Shown in pieces: positions 42,069-51,293 of a DNA stretch of 64,000 bases. Position 1 is the first letter of the stretch. The number at the start of each line of letters is the position of its first letter. The notes under the pieces are model-generated. The model had not been told where the DNA came from, did not search any database, and saw only the letters and a list, made by a program, of their open reading frames with translations. Location of the stretch: NCBI GenBank assembly GCA_958447445.1, contig CAUDAE010000002.1, positions 1 to 64,000 of the forward strand, in the 5' to 3' direction. The DNA comes from an uncultured Collinsella sp. Lineage in GTDB: Bacteria; Actinomycetota; Coriobacteriia; Coriobacteriales; Coriobacteriaceae. Both the position numbers and the translations under genes were made by a program.

Positions 42069-42200
42069 GAGCCCCGGGGAGGGCAAATATATAAGGTCGC
42101 CTGCTCGGACAGTCCTGACTCGCACGGAGAGCACATTAAGTGCTCTCCGGCTCGTGCGGAACTCGCGATCGACCTTATATATTTGCCCTCCCCGGGGCTC
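42069..42200 (+). repeat. Structured 3'-UTR element A (conserved core, variable perfect stems)
   Basis: Outer arms 42069-42099 and 42170-42200 are 31-nt perfect inverted repeats. Inside are TCGGACAGTCCTGACTC, an apical stem GGAGAGCAC/GTGCTCTCC with ATTAA loop, and TCGTGCGGAACTC. The element at 57415-57544 has the same two conserved blocks in the same order but different outer and apical stem sequences. It lies 18 nt after the PFL-gene stop and before the terminator at 42318. Confidence 0.85.
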
Positions 42201-42317
42201 CCGCACAACGGGACCTCAGTTAGGTTCTATCCCGGTTGCAGTTGCTTCGCTCCTGCACCACTTGGCTGGTGCGGCGATTTGGCGTTGGAACGGTTCTTTT
42301 TCTGATATATGCTGGTT

Positions 42318-42349
42318 GCGGCTCTTCTTTTGGGAGGAGTCGCTTTTTT
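42318..42349 (+). terminator. Rho-independent terminator before the methyltransferase gene
   Basis: Stem GCGGCTCTTC/GAGGAGTCGC (with G-U pairs) followed by TTTTTT. It ends the PFL-gene transcript together with its structured element, or acts as a leader attenuator of the next gene, which starts 20 nt later. Confidence 0.7.
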
Positions 42350-42368
42350 GTTGCTAGGAGGTTGGCCC

Positions 42369-43256
42369 GTGGTTGATGGGGAGAATCGTTCTGAGCTGCT
42401 TGCTGCGGATTGGAATGGCGAATGGATGCGCCTGCAAGCTGGTCGGCGACGGGCTGATGATTCTTTTGAGTGGGATAAAAGGGCTCGGCATTTTCGGCCG
42501 TTGGAGACTGCCCCTTATGCTCAGGATTTTATAAAGCTGTTGGCGCTTGAGCCCGGCGAGTCGGTGCTGGATATGGGATGTGGGGCTGGGTCGATTGCTA
42601 TTCCGCTTGCTCAGGCTGGGCATCCTGTGATTGCAGCCGACTTCTCCCCCGCTATGTTGGGCACCCTTGATGCCGGCATTGAGTACTACGGGCTCGAGGG
42701 GCGCATAACGCCGCTTGAGCTTGCTTGGGATGATGATTGGGATTTGGTTGGACCGGTCGCGAAAGCGGTGGATGTTGCCTTTGCCAGTCGGTCAGTTACG
42801 ACGACCAATCTAAAAGGCGCGCTTGCCAAGCTTGATCGTACGGCTCGTCGTCGTTGTGCTGTCACGATGGTCGCCAACTCCAGCCCGCGCTATAACCTAC
42901 ACTTGATGAACGCTATCGGTGCCTCGGTTACCTGCAGTAATGGCTTTGTGTACGCCTTCAACATCCTTATTCAGATGGGTGCGTTGCCGCAGGTTACGTA
43001 CTTTGAATCGCCTCGTCGCGATACCTTCGACAGCCTTGAAGCGGGCGTGGCGGACTTTTCCCGCATGCTTGAGCATGGCAACGAGGATAAGGTCGACCGC
43101 CTGCACGACTACATCGCCCAGCACATGATTGAGAATCCCCATGCCGGTGAGCCGGGCTCCAAGGGCGTGCCGCAGGGGCGCTATATGCTCGATCATGTCC
43201 GCAAGGTCCGTTGGGCGTTTATTGCATGGGATCCGGTCTCTGCGCCCAGCTCATAG
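42369..43256 (+). CDS. Class I SAM-dependent methyltransferase
   Basis: The 295-residue protein has the SAM-binding motif VLDMGCGAGSIAIPLAQAG (about 60-78), then VIAADFSPAML, FASRSVTTTNLKGALAKL and a C-terminal SPRRDTFDSLEAG region. GTG 42369 is chosen because CTAGGAGGTTGG precedes it. The in-frame ATG 42309 would place the terminator hairpin inside the gene and create a spurious hydrophobic N-terminus. Codon use (GCT, CTT, GAT) is less GC-rich than in neighbouring genes, a possible sign of transfer. Substrate unknown; the fold resembles small-molecule methyltransferases. Confidence 0.8.
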   Translation: MVDGENRSELLAADWNGEWMRLQAGRRRADDSFEWDKRARHFRPLETAPYAQDFIKLLALEPGESVLDMGCGAGSIAIPLAQAGHPVIAADFSPAMLGTLDAGIEYYGLEGRITPLELAWDDDWDLVGPVAKAVDVAFASRSVTTTNLKGALAKLDRTARRRCAVTMVANSSPRYNLHLMNAIGASVTCSNGFVYAFNILIQMGALPQVTYFESPRRDTFDSLEAGVADFSRMLEHGNEDKVDRLHDYIAQHMIENPHAGEPGSKGVPQGRYMLDHVRKVRWAFIAWDPVSAPSS

Positions 43257-43414
43257 CCTGTTCGCAGCCCGCACCGCCCACTCACTCGGCATCCGCATTC
43301 TTTTTGAACTGGGCAAACGCGCTCCACACCGCGCCGTTCCTGCGCTATCGTGGGACAGCTCACGTAGATTAAGGCCCCGTCGCGGGGCGCCCCATACATA
43401 GAAAGCGAGAACCC

Positions 43415-43714
43415 ATGGCACTGACAGGAGCACAGGTCAAGCAGCTTCGCAGCATGGCCCATCACCTCAACCCCGCCATCATCATCGGCAAGTCCGATGT
43501 CAACGAGGGCACCGTCGAGCAGACGGTCGCCTACCTGGAGAAGCACGAGCTCGTTAAGTGCTCCGTGCTCGATGGCTCCAGTCTTTCCGCCCGCGAGGCC
43601 GCCGAAGAGCTCGCTGAGCGTTGCCACGCCGAGGTCGTCCAGGTCATCGGCCGCAAGTTCTCGCTGTATCGCGAGTCCTCGCGCAAGGACATCGAGAAGA
43701 TCAAGCTCGTCTAA
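43415..43714 (+). CDS. yhbY: YhbY-type CRM-domain RNA-binding protein
   Basis: The 99-residue protein is a complete CRM domain: LTGAQVKQLRSMAHHLNPAIIIGKSDVNEG with the GxxG-like loop, an alpha-helix with AREAAEELAERCHAEVVQVIGRKFSLYRES. YhbY associates with pre-50S ribosomal subunits. It is monocistronic and followed by a terminator. Confidence 0.93.
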   Translation: MALTGAQVKQLRSMAHHLNPAIIIGKSDVNEGTVEQTVAYLEKHELVKCSVLDGSSLSAREAAEELAERCHAEVVQVIGRKFSLYRESSRKDIEKIKLV

Positions 43715-43751
43715 GAGCCAATGATCCGGCGAGCCAACATATAGCAAGCTT

Positions 43752-43785
43752 ACGGGTGCCCAAGTACTTCGGGCGCCCGTTTTTT
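43752..43785. terminator. Terminator shared by yhbY and the convergent regulator gene
   Basis: Imperfect stem ACGGGTGCCC-AAGT/ACTT-CGGGCGCCCGT followed by TTTTTT on the plus strand. The U-run contains the stop codon of the opposing gene. Confidence 0.8.
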
Positions 43786-46783
43786 ATCGCTCGACCAGCA
43801 CGCGGTTGAGCCGACCCTCCACCAAGCGCTCGTATAGACGCCGCGTCTCGGGCTCGGGCACGCCATTGACCTGCTCCCTCAGATGGTGCATATGCCCGCT
43901 GTACAGCTCGACGATATCGCGCCGCCGCCCCGCCGCACTGTAGACGCGCATGGCGCAGCGCACCATATCCTCACGCGCCGTTTCCTGCCGAAGCCCCGAC
44001 TCCGCCAGCCAAATCGCCGACTGCAGATCGTTTTCCTCTAGAGCGGCATTTGCTCCCTTAATCATGCAATCGATGTACTTTGACTGCATAATGCGTCGCA
44101 TACGCAAAAAGTAGGTGGGATTACAGCCATTGGGAACATACAGCGGTCCGGCATAAAGCTGCTCAATCTTAAGGCACAGCTCAACTAAATGGGGCCCGCG
44201 CGCACCCGTGCGATTTCCCAAAACCTCGCGGCTTATCTGGTCAAACAGCCGCACATCGGTCTTAACGTAGTCGCCATTGAGTCCGATGCATTCATTTTGG
44301 ATGAGTACACACGACTTGCCATCCGGCGTCGGGCCCAAAGCCGACCGCAAGCGCGATATCGTCGAATACAGGTTGTTGCGGGCGCTATTGAACTCGGCAT
44401 GGGGCCACAGCTCCATGGCCAGCGTCTCACGATCGACGAGCGCATCCATGCCCAGCGCAAGCCGCTCGGCAAGCGTCGCCGCTTTCTTGCGGCGCCACAT
44501 CTTATCCGTGATGGGAAACCCGTCGCGCTCGGCGCGAAACGCCCCAAACATGCGGATCTCGATATGGCCAATCACATCGACGCCCTCGGCATCGCCGGCC
44601 TGGAACAGACGCTCGCCTTCGCCCTCAAAGTCGTCACGCAGCGAATACCGCGACAGCTCGCGTACCGGGAGCTTCTTTCGAATTCTAGCAGCCGGCTCAC
44701 CCAGACAATGCATCGCAAGACGCGCAAACAGCCGATACGACGGATCCAAAATCCCTGGGCGGTTCATGGACATCCAGGCTGCAAGGTCGCTATCGCGGCC
44801 CGCGGAGGCCAAATGCAGCGCCACCATCCAAGCCTCGGCACCACCGACCTGCGTCCGACTCAAATCGAGCAGCTCTGCCTCTTCGCGCACCGATACCATC
44901 GATGTATTGCGTAAGTACGCCGCGCGCTCTAGCAGCAGTGCGTTGTCGCGTATGTATCCAATCGATTCCTCGGCAAGCCTGAGCACCTGCACCGCACGGA
45001 ATTTGGCATTGACCGGACGCCCCTCAGCCAGTGACTGCCAGCCTTCCAGTATCAAGCCAAACAACTGAACCTGATTGTCACGCACGCGCACGGCAAAACG
45101 GTCGAGCTCATTGAATGCCTGCTCGTCGGTCACCGGCATGCCGGCGAGCAGGCGCCGCGCCGATAACACCATGCGCACCCAGATGGCGAGCGCTCGGATT
45201 CCACGCGCTTCGAGCGCCTCGAGTGTCAGGGCCATCTCGTCATCACGCTCGTCAGTCCCTGCATACGACCCATCAAATAGCTCCGTCAACATGCGGTCCG
45301 CTCGCACAAACGTCCCCGCGATATCGAGCTCGCAATCGTAGGCCTTATCCGTTTTGAGCCCCGCGAGGATCTCACCGCCCTTCGCCCGCTCGGTCAGCCC
45401 ATGTTTTATCTCGACATGTGCGGACAGCATATCGAGTGCGGCACAAGACGCCTCACTTTCCAACGCTGTATGGCTTGCCGGAAGCCCCAGACCACTATCT
45501 CCATAACAGGCGGCCGTAAACGCGTGCGCCACCTTCCACGACACGGGATCGAGCTCGCAAATCGCTTGCTCGCCCGCACGCTCGATTATTGAGGCCATAT
45601 ACCGCGCGAGTTTTGTATTGGAGACGCTCACCGCCGCCAGATAGATGCCGAGTGCCTCGTCAGGCGTCGGCTCCGATGCCCGGCCATCTGACTCGGTCTT
45701 TCCCAGCGCCGCGCGGCAAACATCCCCTCCATGCCCCGTCAGGGCCAGATCGACCCCATACTGTCCGGCAAGCTCCAACACCGCACTGCGGTCCAAAAAC
45801 GCGTCAGCAAGGTCCATCGCGGTATCGCAGCGCCCCGCTTTAATCAATATACGCGCCGCCCGCACAACGAGTTCGGGGCGAATTTCGGCGACCAGCTTGC
45901 GCAATCGCAGGCGTGCGTTATCCTCGGTACCCAAGCAGGTAAAGCTCCGGTCTGCTGGATCGACGCCAAAAATGGGATAATCGCGGACAAGATAGGACTG
46001 GTCAATCGCCGAAAGCCTAACACCGCAAGCCTCGAGCTCCGAAATATTGCCCTCGCCCATTAAGACCATCAAGCATGCCACACTAAACAGAGCGTTGTTC
46101 TCGAGCGACGCCAAATCAACAAGTGCCGCACCGTAGATATTGACGATCTCGTTTTCGAGCATCTGGGCAACGTCTCCCTGCCCGTATAGTCCCGACTGCA
46201 TAGCCGAGACGAGCTCGGGCACGCCCTGCGTAAGCTGATAGAAGTCGAGCGATGTGCTGATCGAAAACGCCGATGCCCACGCCGAATACTCATAGGCATG
46301 CACCTTGAGCATCTGCGCGTTGACTTTAATCGAATCGCCCAGTCCATGAATCAGCTGGCGATTCGAAGGACGGCAGCTCATAAAGACCCCAACCCCCATA
46401 GCACGCAGGCTTCGGATTCGGTCGATCAGCTCCTCGGTCTCGCTCTGGCTGAGGTTAGGCACGTTATCGATTGCGATCAGGGAGTGCGGCTTGTCCTTAA
46501 GCTCTTCGGTAACGACCTCGAGCTGCATAAACAACTCGCGCCCAATGGCGCGGTCTGCCTCGATGATCCGCACGGGACCTCGCGTCGGATCGCTTTTAAC
46601 CTCTTGGGCATACTGCAGCAACACCGAGGTTTTCCCAAAGCCATCAGGCGCGTAGAGGACTACGATGCCGGCCTTTCGGCCCTTGGCGATAAGTTCGTTC
46701 ATCAAGCGATCGCGCCGCACCGTATAACTGCTGCCCAGCGGCATAAGCTCGAGGTCGTCCGTATTGCCCAAATCGTTAACCAT
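43784..46783 (-). CDS. Large SARP/BTAD-type transcriptional regulator with NTPase module
   Basis: The 999-residue protein begins with an STAND-like NTPase: Walker A YAPDGFGKTSVLLQYA (about 43-58) and Walker B-like SLIAIDNVPNLSQSE. A long helical-repeat middle (about 290-720) follows. Near the C-terminus is an OmpR/SARP winged helix (about 745-830: IRMFGAFRAERDGFPITDKMWRRKKAATLAERL, NSARNNLYSTISRLRSALG) and a BTAD-like helical domain (to 999; ENDLQSAIWLAESGLRQE). Such proteins activate transcription in response to a ligand sensed by the NTPase/repeat module. TTGAGGAGCGGGC precedes the ATG. No target gene is adjacent. Confidence 0.82.
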   Translation of the reverse strand: MVNDLGNTDDLELMPLGSSYTVRRDRLMNELIAKGRKAGIVVLYAPDGFGKTSVLLQYAQEVKSDPTRGPVRIIEADRAIGRELFMQLEVVTEELKDKPHSLIAIDNVPNLSQSETEELIDRIRSLRAMGVGVFMSCRPSNRQLIHGLGDSIKVNAQMLKVHAYEYSAWASAFSISTSLDFYQLTQGVPELVSAMQSGLYGQGDVAQMLENEIVNIYGAALVDLASLENNALFSVACLMVLMGEGNISELEACGVRLSAIDQSYLVRDYPIFGVDPADRSFTCLGTEDNARLRLRKLVAEIRPELVVRAARILIKAGRCDTAMDLADAFLDRSAVLELAGQYGVDLALTGHGGDVCRAALGKTESDGRASEPTPDEALGIYLAAVSVSNTKLARYMASIIERAGEQAICELDPVSWKVAHAFTAACYGDSGLGLPASHTALESEASCAALDMLSAHVEIKHGLTERAKGGEILAGLKTDKAYDCELDIAGTFVRADRMLTELFDGSYAGTDERDDEMALTLEALEARGIRALAIWVRMVLSARRLLAGMPVTDEQAFNELDRFAVRVRDNQVQLFGLILEGWQSLAEGRPVNAKFRAVQVLRLAEESIGYIRDNALLLERAAYLRNTSMVSVREEAELLDLSRTQVGGAEAWMVALHLASAGRDSDLAAWMSMNRPGILDPSYRLFARLAMHCLGEPAARIRKKLPVRELSRYSLRDDFEGEGERLFQAGDAEGVDVIGHIEIRMFGAFRAERDGFPITDKMWRRKKAATLAERLALGMDALVDRETLAMELWPHAEFNSARNNLYSTISRLRSALGPTPDGKSCVLIQNECIGLNGDYVKTDVRLFDQISREVLGNRTGARGPHLVELCLKIEQLYAGPLYVPNGCNPTYFLRMRRIMQSKYIDCMIKGANAALEENDLQSAIWLAESGLRQETAREDMVRCAMRVYSAAGRRRDIVELYSGHMHHLREQVNGVPEPETRRLYERLVEGRLNRVLVER

Positions 46784-47167
46784 GCCCGCTCCTCAACTCG
46801 ACCACATGGACACCGTAACGCTAGACCATATGTATCGCTAGATGAATAGAGCGATGCTACGGTTTAGGATGTTTGTTGGTACGCAAATGGCAAGTTTTTG
46901 TTCAGCGTGGTCCGATTGAAACTTATCCCCCAACCAATCAGTCTTTGCGCAGGTCAATGCGCTTGCCAGCTTGTCCCATCCTTTGGCAGTGTACCTCAAA
47001 TGAGCGCTGTTCAATTGTGTTGCGCAACTCACCTAACGCCAGCTACCGTCTGCGACCTTTTCATAGCATTTATGCATAGTATCTGTTATGGAATGAATCA
47101 TGCTGCACCTAACGCACCCGTCAAGTTCGCTGCAAGATTTTCGTCAAGCACACGGCGCGCGCTCAGC
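46784..47167. other. Intergenic region upstream of the large regulator
   Basis: About 380 nt between the regulator start and the nagB terminator. TATGTATCGCTAGATGAATAGAGCGATGC (46831-46858) contains an ATCGCT/AGCGAT pair that could be an operator. TAGTATCTGTTATGG near 47080 resembles a -10 region. No gene is recognised. Confidence 0.3.
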
Positions 47168-47195
47168 AAAAAGGCCCCCGCAAAGCGGAGGCCTT
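47168..47195 (-). terminator. Rho-independent terminator of nagB
   Basis: Minus-strand stem AAGGCCTCCGC/GCGGGGGCCTT with TTTTT following, 33 nt after the nagB stop. Confidence 0.88.
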
Positions 47196-47227
47196 CGGCA
47201 AAGCTATGTCGAGGTGATAGGCTTTCG

Positions 47228-47956
47228 CTACTCGCAGAGCGAAAGGGCGGCCTCGTCGGCAACGACAACGCAGTTGGTGTGCAGCTGCAGGATCGAAGCC
47301 GGGCACTCGGGCGTAACCGGACCATAGCACATGTCATGCACGGCCTGAGCCTTGGCCTCGCCGTTGGCGACGACCAGGATCATGCGGGCATACATGATGG
47401 TCTGGGTACCCATGGTGTAGGCCTGACGGGGAACATCGTCGATGCTGTCGAACAGGCGGCTGTTGGCCTGAATGGTGCTCTCGGTGAGGTCGACGCAGTG
47501 CGTGCCCTTGGAGAAGTGGTCATCGGGCTCGTTGAAGCCAATGTGGCCGTTGTTGCCAATGCCGAGCAGCTGCAGATCCGGATAACCGGCGTCGGCGACA
47601 ATCTTGTCGTACTCAGAGCAGGCAGCGGCGGCGTCGGGGTTGGAACCGTCGGGCACATGCGTGTTGTTCAGGTCGATGTTGATGTGATCGAAGAAGTTCT
47701 CACGCATGAAGTAGTGATAGCTCTGGGGATCGTCGTGCGAAAGGCCGCGATACTCGTCCAGGTTGTAGGTGCTGACCTCGGCAAAGTCGACGTCGCCCTT
47801 CTTGTACCAAGCAGCGAGCTGCTTGTAGGCACCGATCGGGGTGGAGCCGGTGGCAAGACCCAGCACACAGTCGGGCTTGAGGATAACTTGGGCCGAGATG
47901 ATATTAGCGGCCTTGCGGCTCATATCCTCGTAGTCTTTAGCTTTAATGATCTTCAT
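47228..47956 (-). CDS. nagB: Glucosamine-6-phosphate deaminase
   Basis: The 242-residue enzyme converts glucosamine-6-phosphate to fructose-6-phosphate and ammonia. It shows VLGLATGSTPIGAYKQL (phosphate loop), TYNLDEYRGL with the catalytic Asp, QLLGIGNNGHIGFNEPDD with Asp/His/Glu, and the C-terminal VVADEAAL. The ATG at 47956 follows GAAAGGACGCGTA; the long upstream extension is discarded. Nearby EIIA(Glc) and glmM make this a small amino-sugar and wall-precursor neighbourhood. Confidence 0.95.
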   Translation of the reverse strand: MKIIKAKDYEDMSRKAANIISAQVILKPDCVLGLATGSTPIGAYKQLAAWYKKGDVDFAEVSTYNLDEYRGLSHDDPQSYHYFMRENFFDHINIDLNNTHVPDGSNPDAAAACSEYDKIVADAGYPDLQLLGIGNNGHIGFNEPDDHFSKGTHCVDLTESTIQANSRLFDSIDDVPRQAYTMGTQTIMYARMILVVANGEAKAQAVHDMCYGPVTPECPASILQLHTNCVVVADEAALSLCE

Positions 47957-48227
47957 TACGCGTCCTTTCTCGTACAAGAGAGGCAAGGCTCCCTTACAAG
48001 CACTTGCCCGCGGCCCGCGTCGGCCGCAACCAACGTGTGCGGCCACCAGGGCGAGGTCGCGTAATGTATGTGTCTCGTGTCTAGCCGCGTCGAGGCCCCT
48101 GCCCGTCCACGGTGACCCAAAGCCTTTTAGCTTCGGACAAATCCCATCTTGCCACTGAGGGCGTCCTCTTTCAAGGGCGCCCTCCGTAAACGTGTTTGAA
48201 TTGTAGACTAATGGCCACGTGCACTTG

Positions 48228-48725
48228 CTAGCGCTCGCGAGCAACGATGAGCTGGTCCATCTCTTCGACATGCACGCCAACGGAGCCCTTGATGCTCGAG
48301 AACTCAACGGAGTTGCACACCAAGATGGGAACCGTCACATCGTAGCCCTCGGCAGCAATTGCCTCGCGATCGAACTCAATGAGCACATCGCCCTTATGGA
48401 CGATGTCACCCACTTGCGCATGTACGGTAAAGTGCTTGCCCTCGAGCTGAACAGTGTCCAAACCAACGTGGATGAGCACGTCCAAGCCATCGACCGTGTT
48501 AAGCGCAACGGCGTGTCCCGTGGGAAAAATAGCCTCGACCTTGGCATCAGCCGGCGCGATCACGCGCGTTCCGGTGGGCTGAATCGCCACGCCCTGGCCC
48601 AAAAGGCCGGTGGCAAACGTCTGATCGTTTACCTCGGAGAGCGGAATGACGTCACCCGAGATGGGAGCATCCAACGTAAGGACTCGACCACGCATACCAA
48701 AAGACCTTAGGACTTTAGTGAACAT
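48228..48725 (-). CDS. PTS glucose-type EIIA component
   Basis: The 165-residue cytoplasmic phosphocarrier has His71 (FPTGHAVAL) and the phosphorylated His86 (DVLIHVGLDTVQL) at the spacing of E. coli EIIA(Glc) His75/His90. APISGDVIPLSEV and GKHFTVHAQVGDIVHKGDVLIEFD are family blocks. As a stand-alone protein it may serve several sugar permeases and have regulatory roles, as Crr does. The gap to nagB (270 nt) contains a GAGGGCG/CGCCCTC hairpin near 48155-48183, downstream of this gene. Confidence 0.92.
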   Translation of the reverse strand: MFTKVLRSFGMRGRVLTLDAPISGDVIPLSEVNDQTFATGLLGQGVAIQPTGTRVIAPADAKVEAIFPTGHAVALNTVDGLDVLIHVGLDTVQLEGKHFTVHAQVGDIVHKGDVLIEFDREAIAAEGYDVTVPILVCNSVEFSSIKGSVGVHVEEMDQLIVARER

Positions 48726-48796
48726 GCTCCCCCTCGGACATACCGATCAACCAAAATAACCTTAACAGTTTACCACTTGGCACCCGTTTTTGACCA

Positions 48797-50134
48797 TTAG
48801 GGAAGTTCGCGCTTGACAACCTCGACGATGTCGTCGACAACGCGCTGAGTCAGCTCGTGCGTCTCGGCCTCGGCCATCACGCGGACCAGCGGCTCGGTAC
48901 CACTCGGGCGCACCAGAATGCGGCCGCGGCCGTCAAGCTCCTTCTCGGCAGCAGCAACGGCGTCCCAAATGGGCTGGCAATCGTCCAGACCAGCCTTGTT
49001 GTCGGAATGCACGTTGACGAGTACCTGCGGGTACTTCTTCATGATGCCGGCAAGATCGGTGAGGGTACGACCGGTGCGCTTGAGCACGGCCAGCAGCTGC
49101 AGAGCCGTCACCAGACCGTCACCGGTGGTGTTGTGCTCCAGGAAGATAATGTGGCCGGACTGTTCGCCGCCGATGACGGCGCCGTCCGCGAGCATGCGCT
49201 CAAGCACATAACGGTCGCCCACGGCGGTCTGGACCATCTCGAAGCCCTGCTCCTTCATAGCGATGGAGAAGCCCAGGTTGCACATGACGGTCGAAACGAT
49301 CTCGGAGTTGGCGAGCTTGCCGCGAGCGGCGAGGTCAGAACCGCAGATAGCCAGGATGTAGTCACCATCGATCTCATTGCCCTCGCTGTCCACGAACAGC
49401 ACGCGATCGGCGTCGCCGTCGTGGGCCAGGCCGATATCGGCGTGGGTGCGCAGCACGAGCTCGCGCAGGGGCTCAAGGTGCGTAGAGCCGCACTCGACAT
49501 TGATGTCAGTGCCGCAATAATCGGTGTTGATGGCATGGACCGTGGCACCTAGGCGCTGCAGCGCGGCGGGCGTGGTCTGGCAGGAAGCACCGTGACCGCA
49601 GTCGACGGCAACGACCAGGCCATCGAGCCTCAGGCCATCAAGCGTATCGATGGCGTGGTCGACATATGCCTTGCGGGCATCCTTCATCTTGATGATGTGG
49701 CCCACGCCAGCACCGGTCGGCAGCGTGTCGGCAGCCATGGCTTCCTCGGACATGACCCAGGCGCTGATCTCTTCCTCGACAGCATCGGGAAGCTTCATAC
49801 CCTTGCGGCTAAAGAACTTGATGCCGTTGAACTCCGGCGGATTGTGCGAAGCAGAGATGACGATGCCGCCATCGAGCTCGTTCTGAACGGTAAGCAACGC
49901 CACGGCAGGCGTGGGAATGACGCCGCAGCAGTGCGGACGGCCGCCCTCGGCCATAATGCCGGCGGTCAGAGCACTCTCGAGCATGGTGCCCGAAAGGCGC
50001 GTGTCACGGCCGATGCAGATGTCCGGACCAAGAAACTTGGTCGCCGCGCGGCCCAGGCGAAACGCGAGGTCGCACGAAAGATCGGCATTGGCGACGCCAC
50101 GGACGCCGTCGGTACCGAAGATGTTCTGGGGCAT
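48797..50134 (-). CDS. glmM: Phosphoglucosamine mutase
   Basis: The 445-residue enzyme interconverts glucosamine-6-P and glucosamine-1-P for UDP-GlcNAc synthesis. It shows FGTDGVRGVAN (6-16), the phosphoserine loop GIVISASHNPPEFNGIKFF, the Mg site LAHDGDADRVLFVD, IGGEQSGHIIF and the phosphate-binding RPSGTEPLVRVMAEA. Length and order are canonical. It ends the gene group headed by rplM and rpsI, separated from them by a terminator. Confidence 0.96.
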   Translation of the reverse strand: MPQNIFGTDGVRGVANADLSCDLAFRLGRAATKFLGPDICIGRDTRLSGTMLESALTAGIMAEGGRPHCCGVIPTPAVALLTVQNELDGGIVISASHNPPEFNGIKFFSRKGMKLPDAVEEEISAWVMSEEAMAADTLPTGAGVGHIIKMKDARKAYVDHAIDTLDGLRLDGLVVAVDCGHGASCQTTPAALQRLGATVHAINTDYCGTDINVECGSTHLEPLRELVLRTHADIGLAHDGDADRVLFVDSEGNEIDGDYILAICGSDLAARGKLANSEIVSTVMCNLGFSIAMKEQGFEMVQTAVGDRYVLERMLADGAVIGGEQSGHIIFLEHNTTGDGLVTALQLLAVLKRTGRTLTDLAGIMKKYPQVLVNVHSDNKAGLDDCQPIWDAVAAAEKELDGRGRILVRPSGTEPLVRVMAEAETHELTQRVVDDIVEVVKRELP

Positions 50135-50191
50135 AGGATCGCTCCTTCCCTAGCAGGCGATATGCAACCGCCCACCCTAGTCGAAAAAGAA

Positions 50192-50227
50192 AAGCGGGAC
50201 CCGCCGAGGAATCGGCAGGCCCCGCTT
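50192..50227 (-). terminator. Rho-independent terminator of rplM-rpsI
   Basis: Minus-strand stem AAGCGGGGCC...GGTCCCGCTT (with internal TGCCGA/TCGGCG) followed by TTTCTTTTT, 31 nt after the rpsI stop. Confidence 0.88.
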
Positions 50228-50257
50228 GTACATTGTATCTCGAAAGGAGATAAAACC

Positions 50258-50653
<396 letters not shown>

Positions 50654-50655
50654 CT

Positions 50656-51099
50656 TTAAGCCTCCAGCTCAATCTTCGTGGGGTTCTGGGCAGCGTGCGG
50701 ATGCTCGGCACCAGCGTAGACCTTAAGCTTGGTCATCTGGGCACGGCCGAGGGTGGTCTTGGGCAGCATGCCGCGAACGGCGCGCTCGATGACCTTCTCC
50801 GGGTGCTTCTCCATAGCCTGGCGGAAGCTCTCAGCCTTGAGGCCGCCGTTGTAGCCGCTGTGGCGATAATAGGTCTTCGTGTCGGCCTTGTTACCGGTAA
50901 GCTGGACCTTATCGGCGTTGATGACGACAACGAAGTCGCCGCAGTCGCTGTTGGGCGTGAACTGGGGCTTGTTCTTACCGCGCAGGATCATTGCGATCTG
51001 GGTGGCAAGACGGCCCAGGACAGCACCATCGGCGTCGACGAGAACCCAGTTGCGCTGGACCTCGCCCTGCTTGGCGTAGTGAGTCGATTTCGAAATCAC
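50656..51099 (-). CDS. rplM: 50S ribosomal protein L13
   Basis: The 147-residue protein shows [54 protein letters not shown] and [24 protein letters not shown]. The start is GTG 51099, preceded by ATGGAGGAGTCTAA. It heads the rplM-rpsI operon. Confidence 0.97.
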   Translation of the reverse strand: MISKSTHYAKQGEVQRNWVLVDADGAVLGRLATQIAMILRGKNKPQFTPNSDCGDFVVVINADKVQLTGNKADTKTYYRHSGYNGGLKAESFRQAMEKHPEKVIERAVRGMLPKTTLGRAQMTKLKVYAGAEHPHAAQNPTKIELEA

Positions 51100-51293
51100 T
51101 TAGACTCCTCCATGTACAGTACGTGTTGTTACAGAGATTCACGGGGCTCTGCAAGTAACCCGTCCATATTACCCCGCTCGCCGTACGAGTCAACAGGTAT
51201 TTTGGCTCCGACCAGAGTTTCTGCACATGTCATCCACGAGCCGTGATTTTTCCAGCTCTTTAGCTGTTGTCATTTTTTGAAGGTTCGCCGTCG

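Noticed and set aside
40311..42206. 631-codon minus-strand frame antisense to metH and the PFL-family gene
   Set aside because: Pure shadow of well-identified plus-strand genes; no start context or domain.
42201..42317. T-box leader considered upstream of the methyltransferase gene
   Set aside because: Hairpins and a terminator exist, but the TGGNACCGCG antiterminator sequence is absent.
42309..42368. N-terminal extension of the methyltransferase that looks like a membrane helix
   Set aside because: It translates a terminator hairpin and its U-run. GTG 42369 has a proper ribosome site.
46873..47220. Plus-strand frames between the large regulator and nagB
   Set aside because: Frames are cysteine/serine-rich with no domain and run through the nagB terminator.
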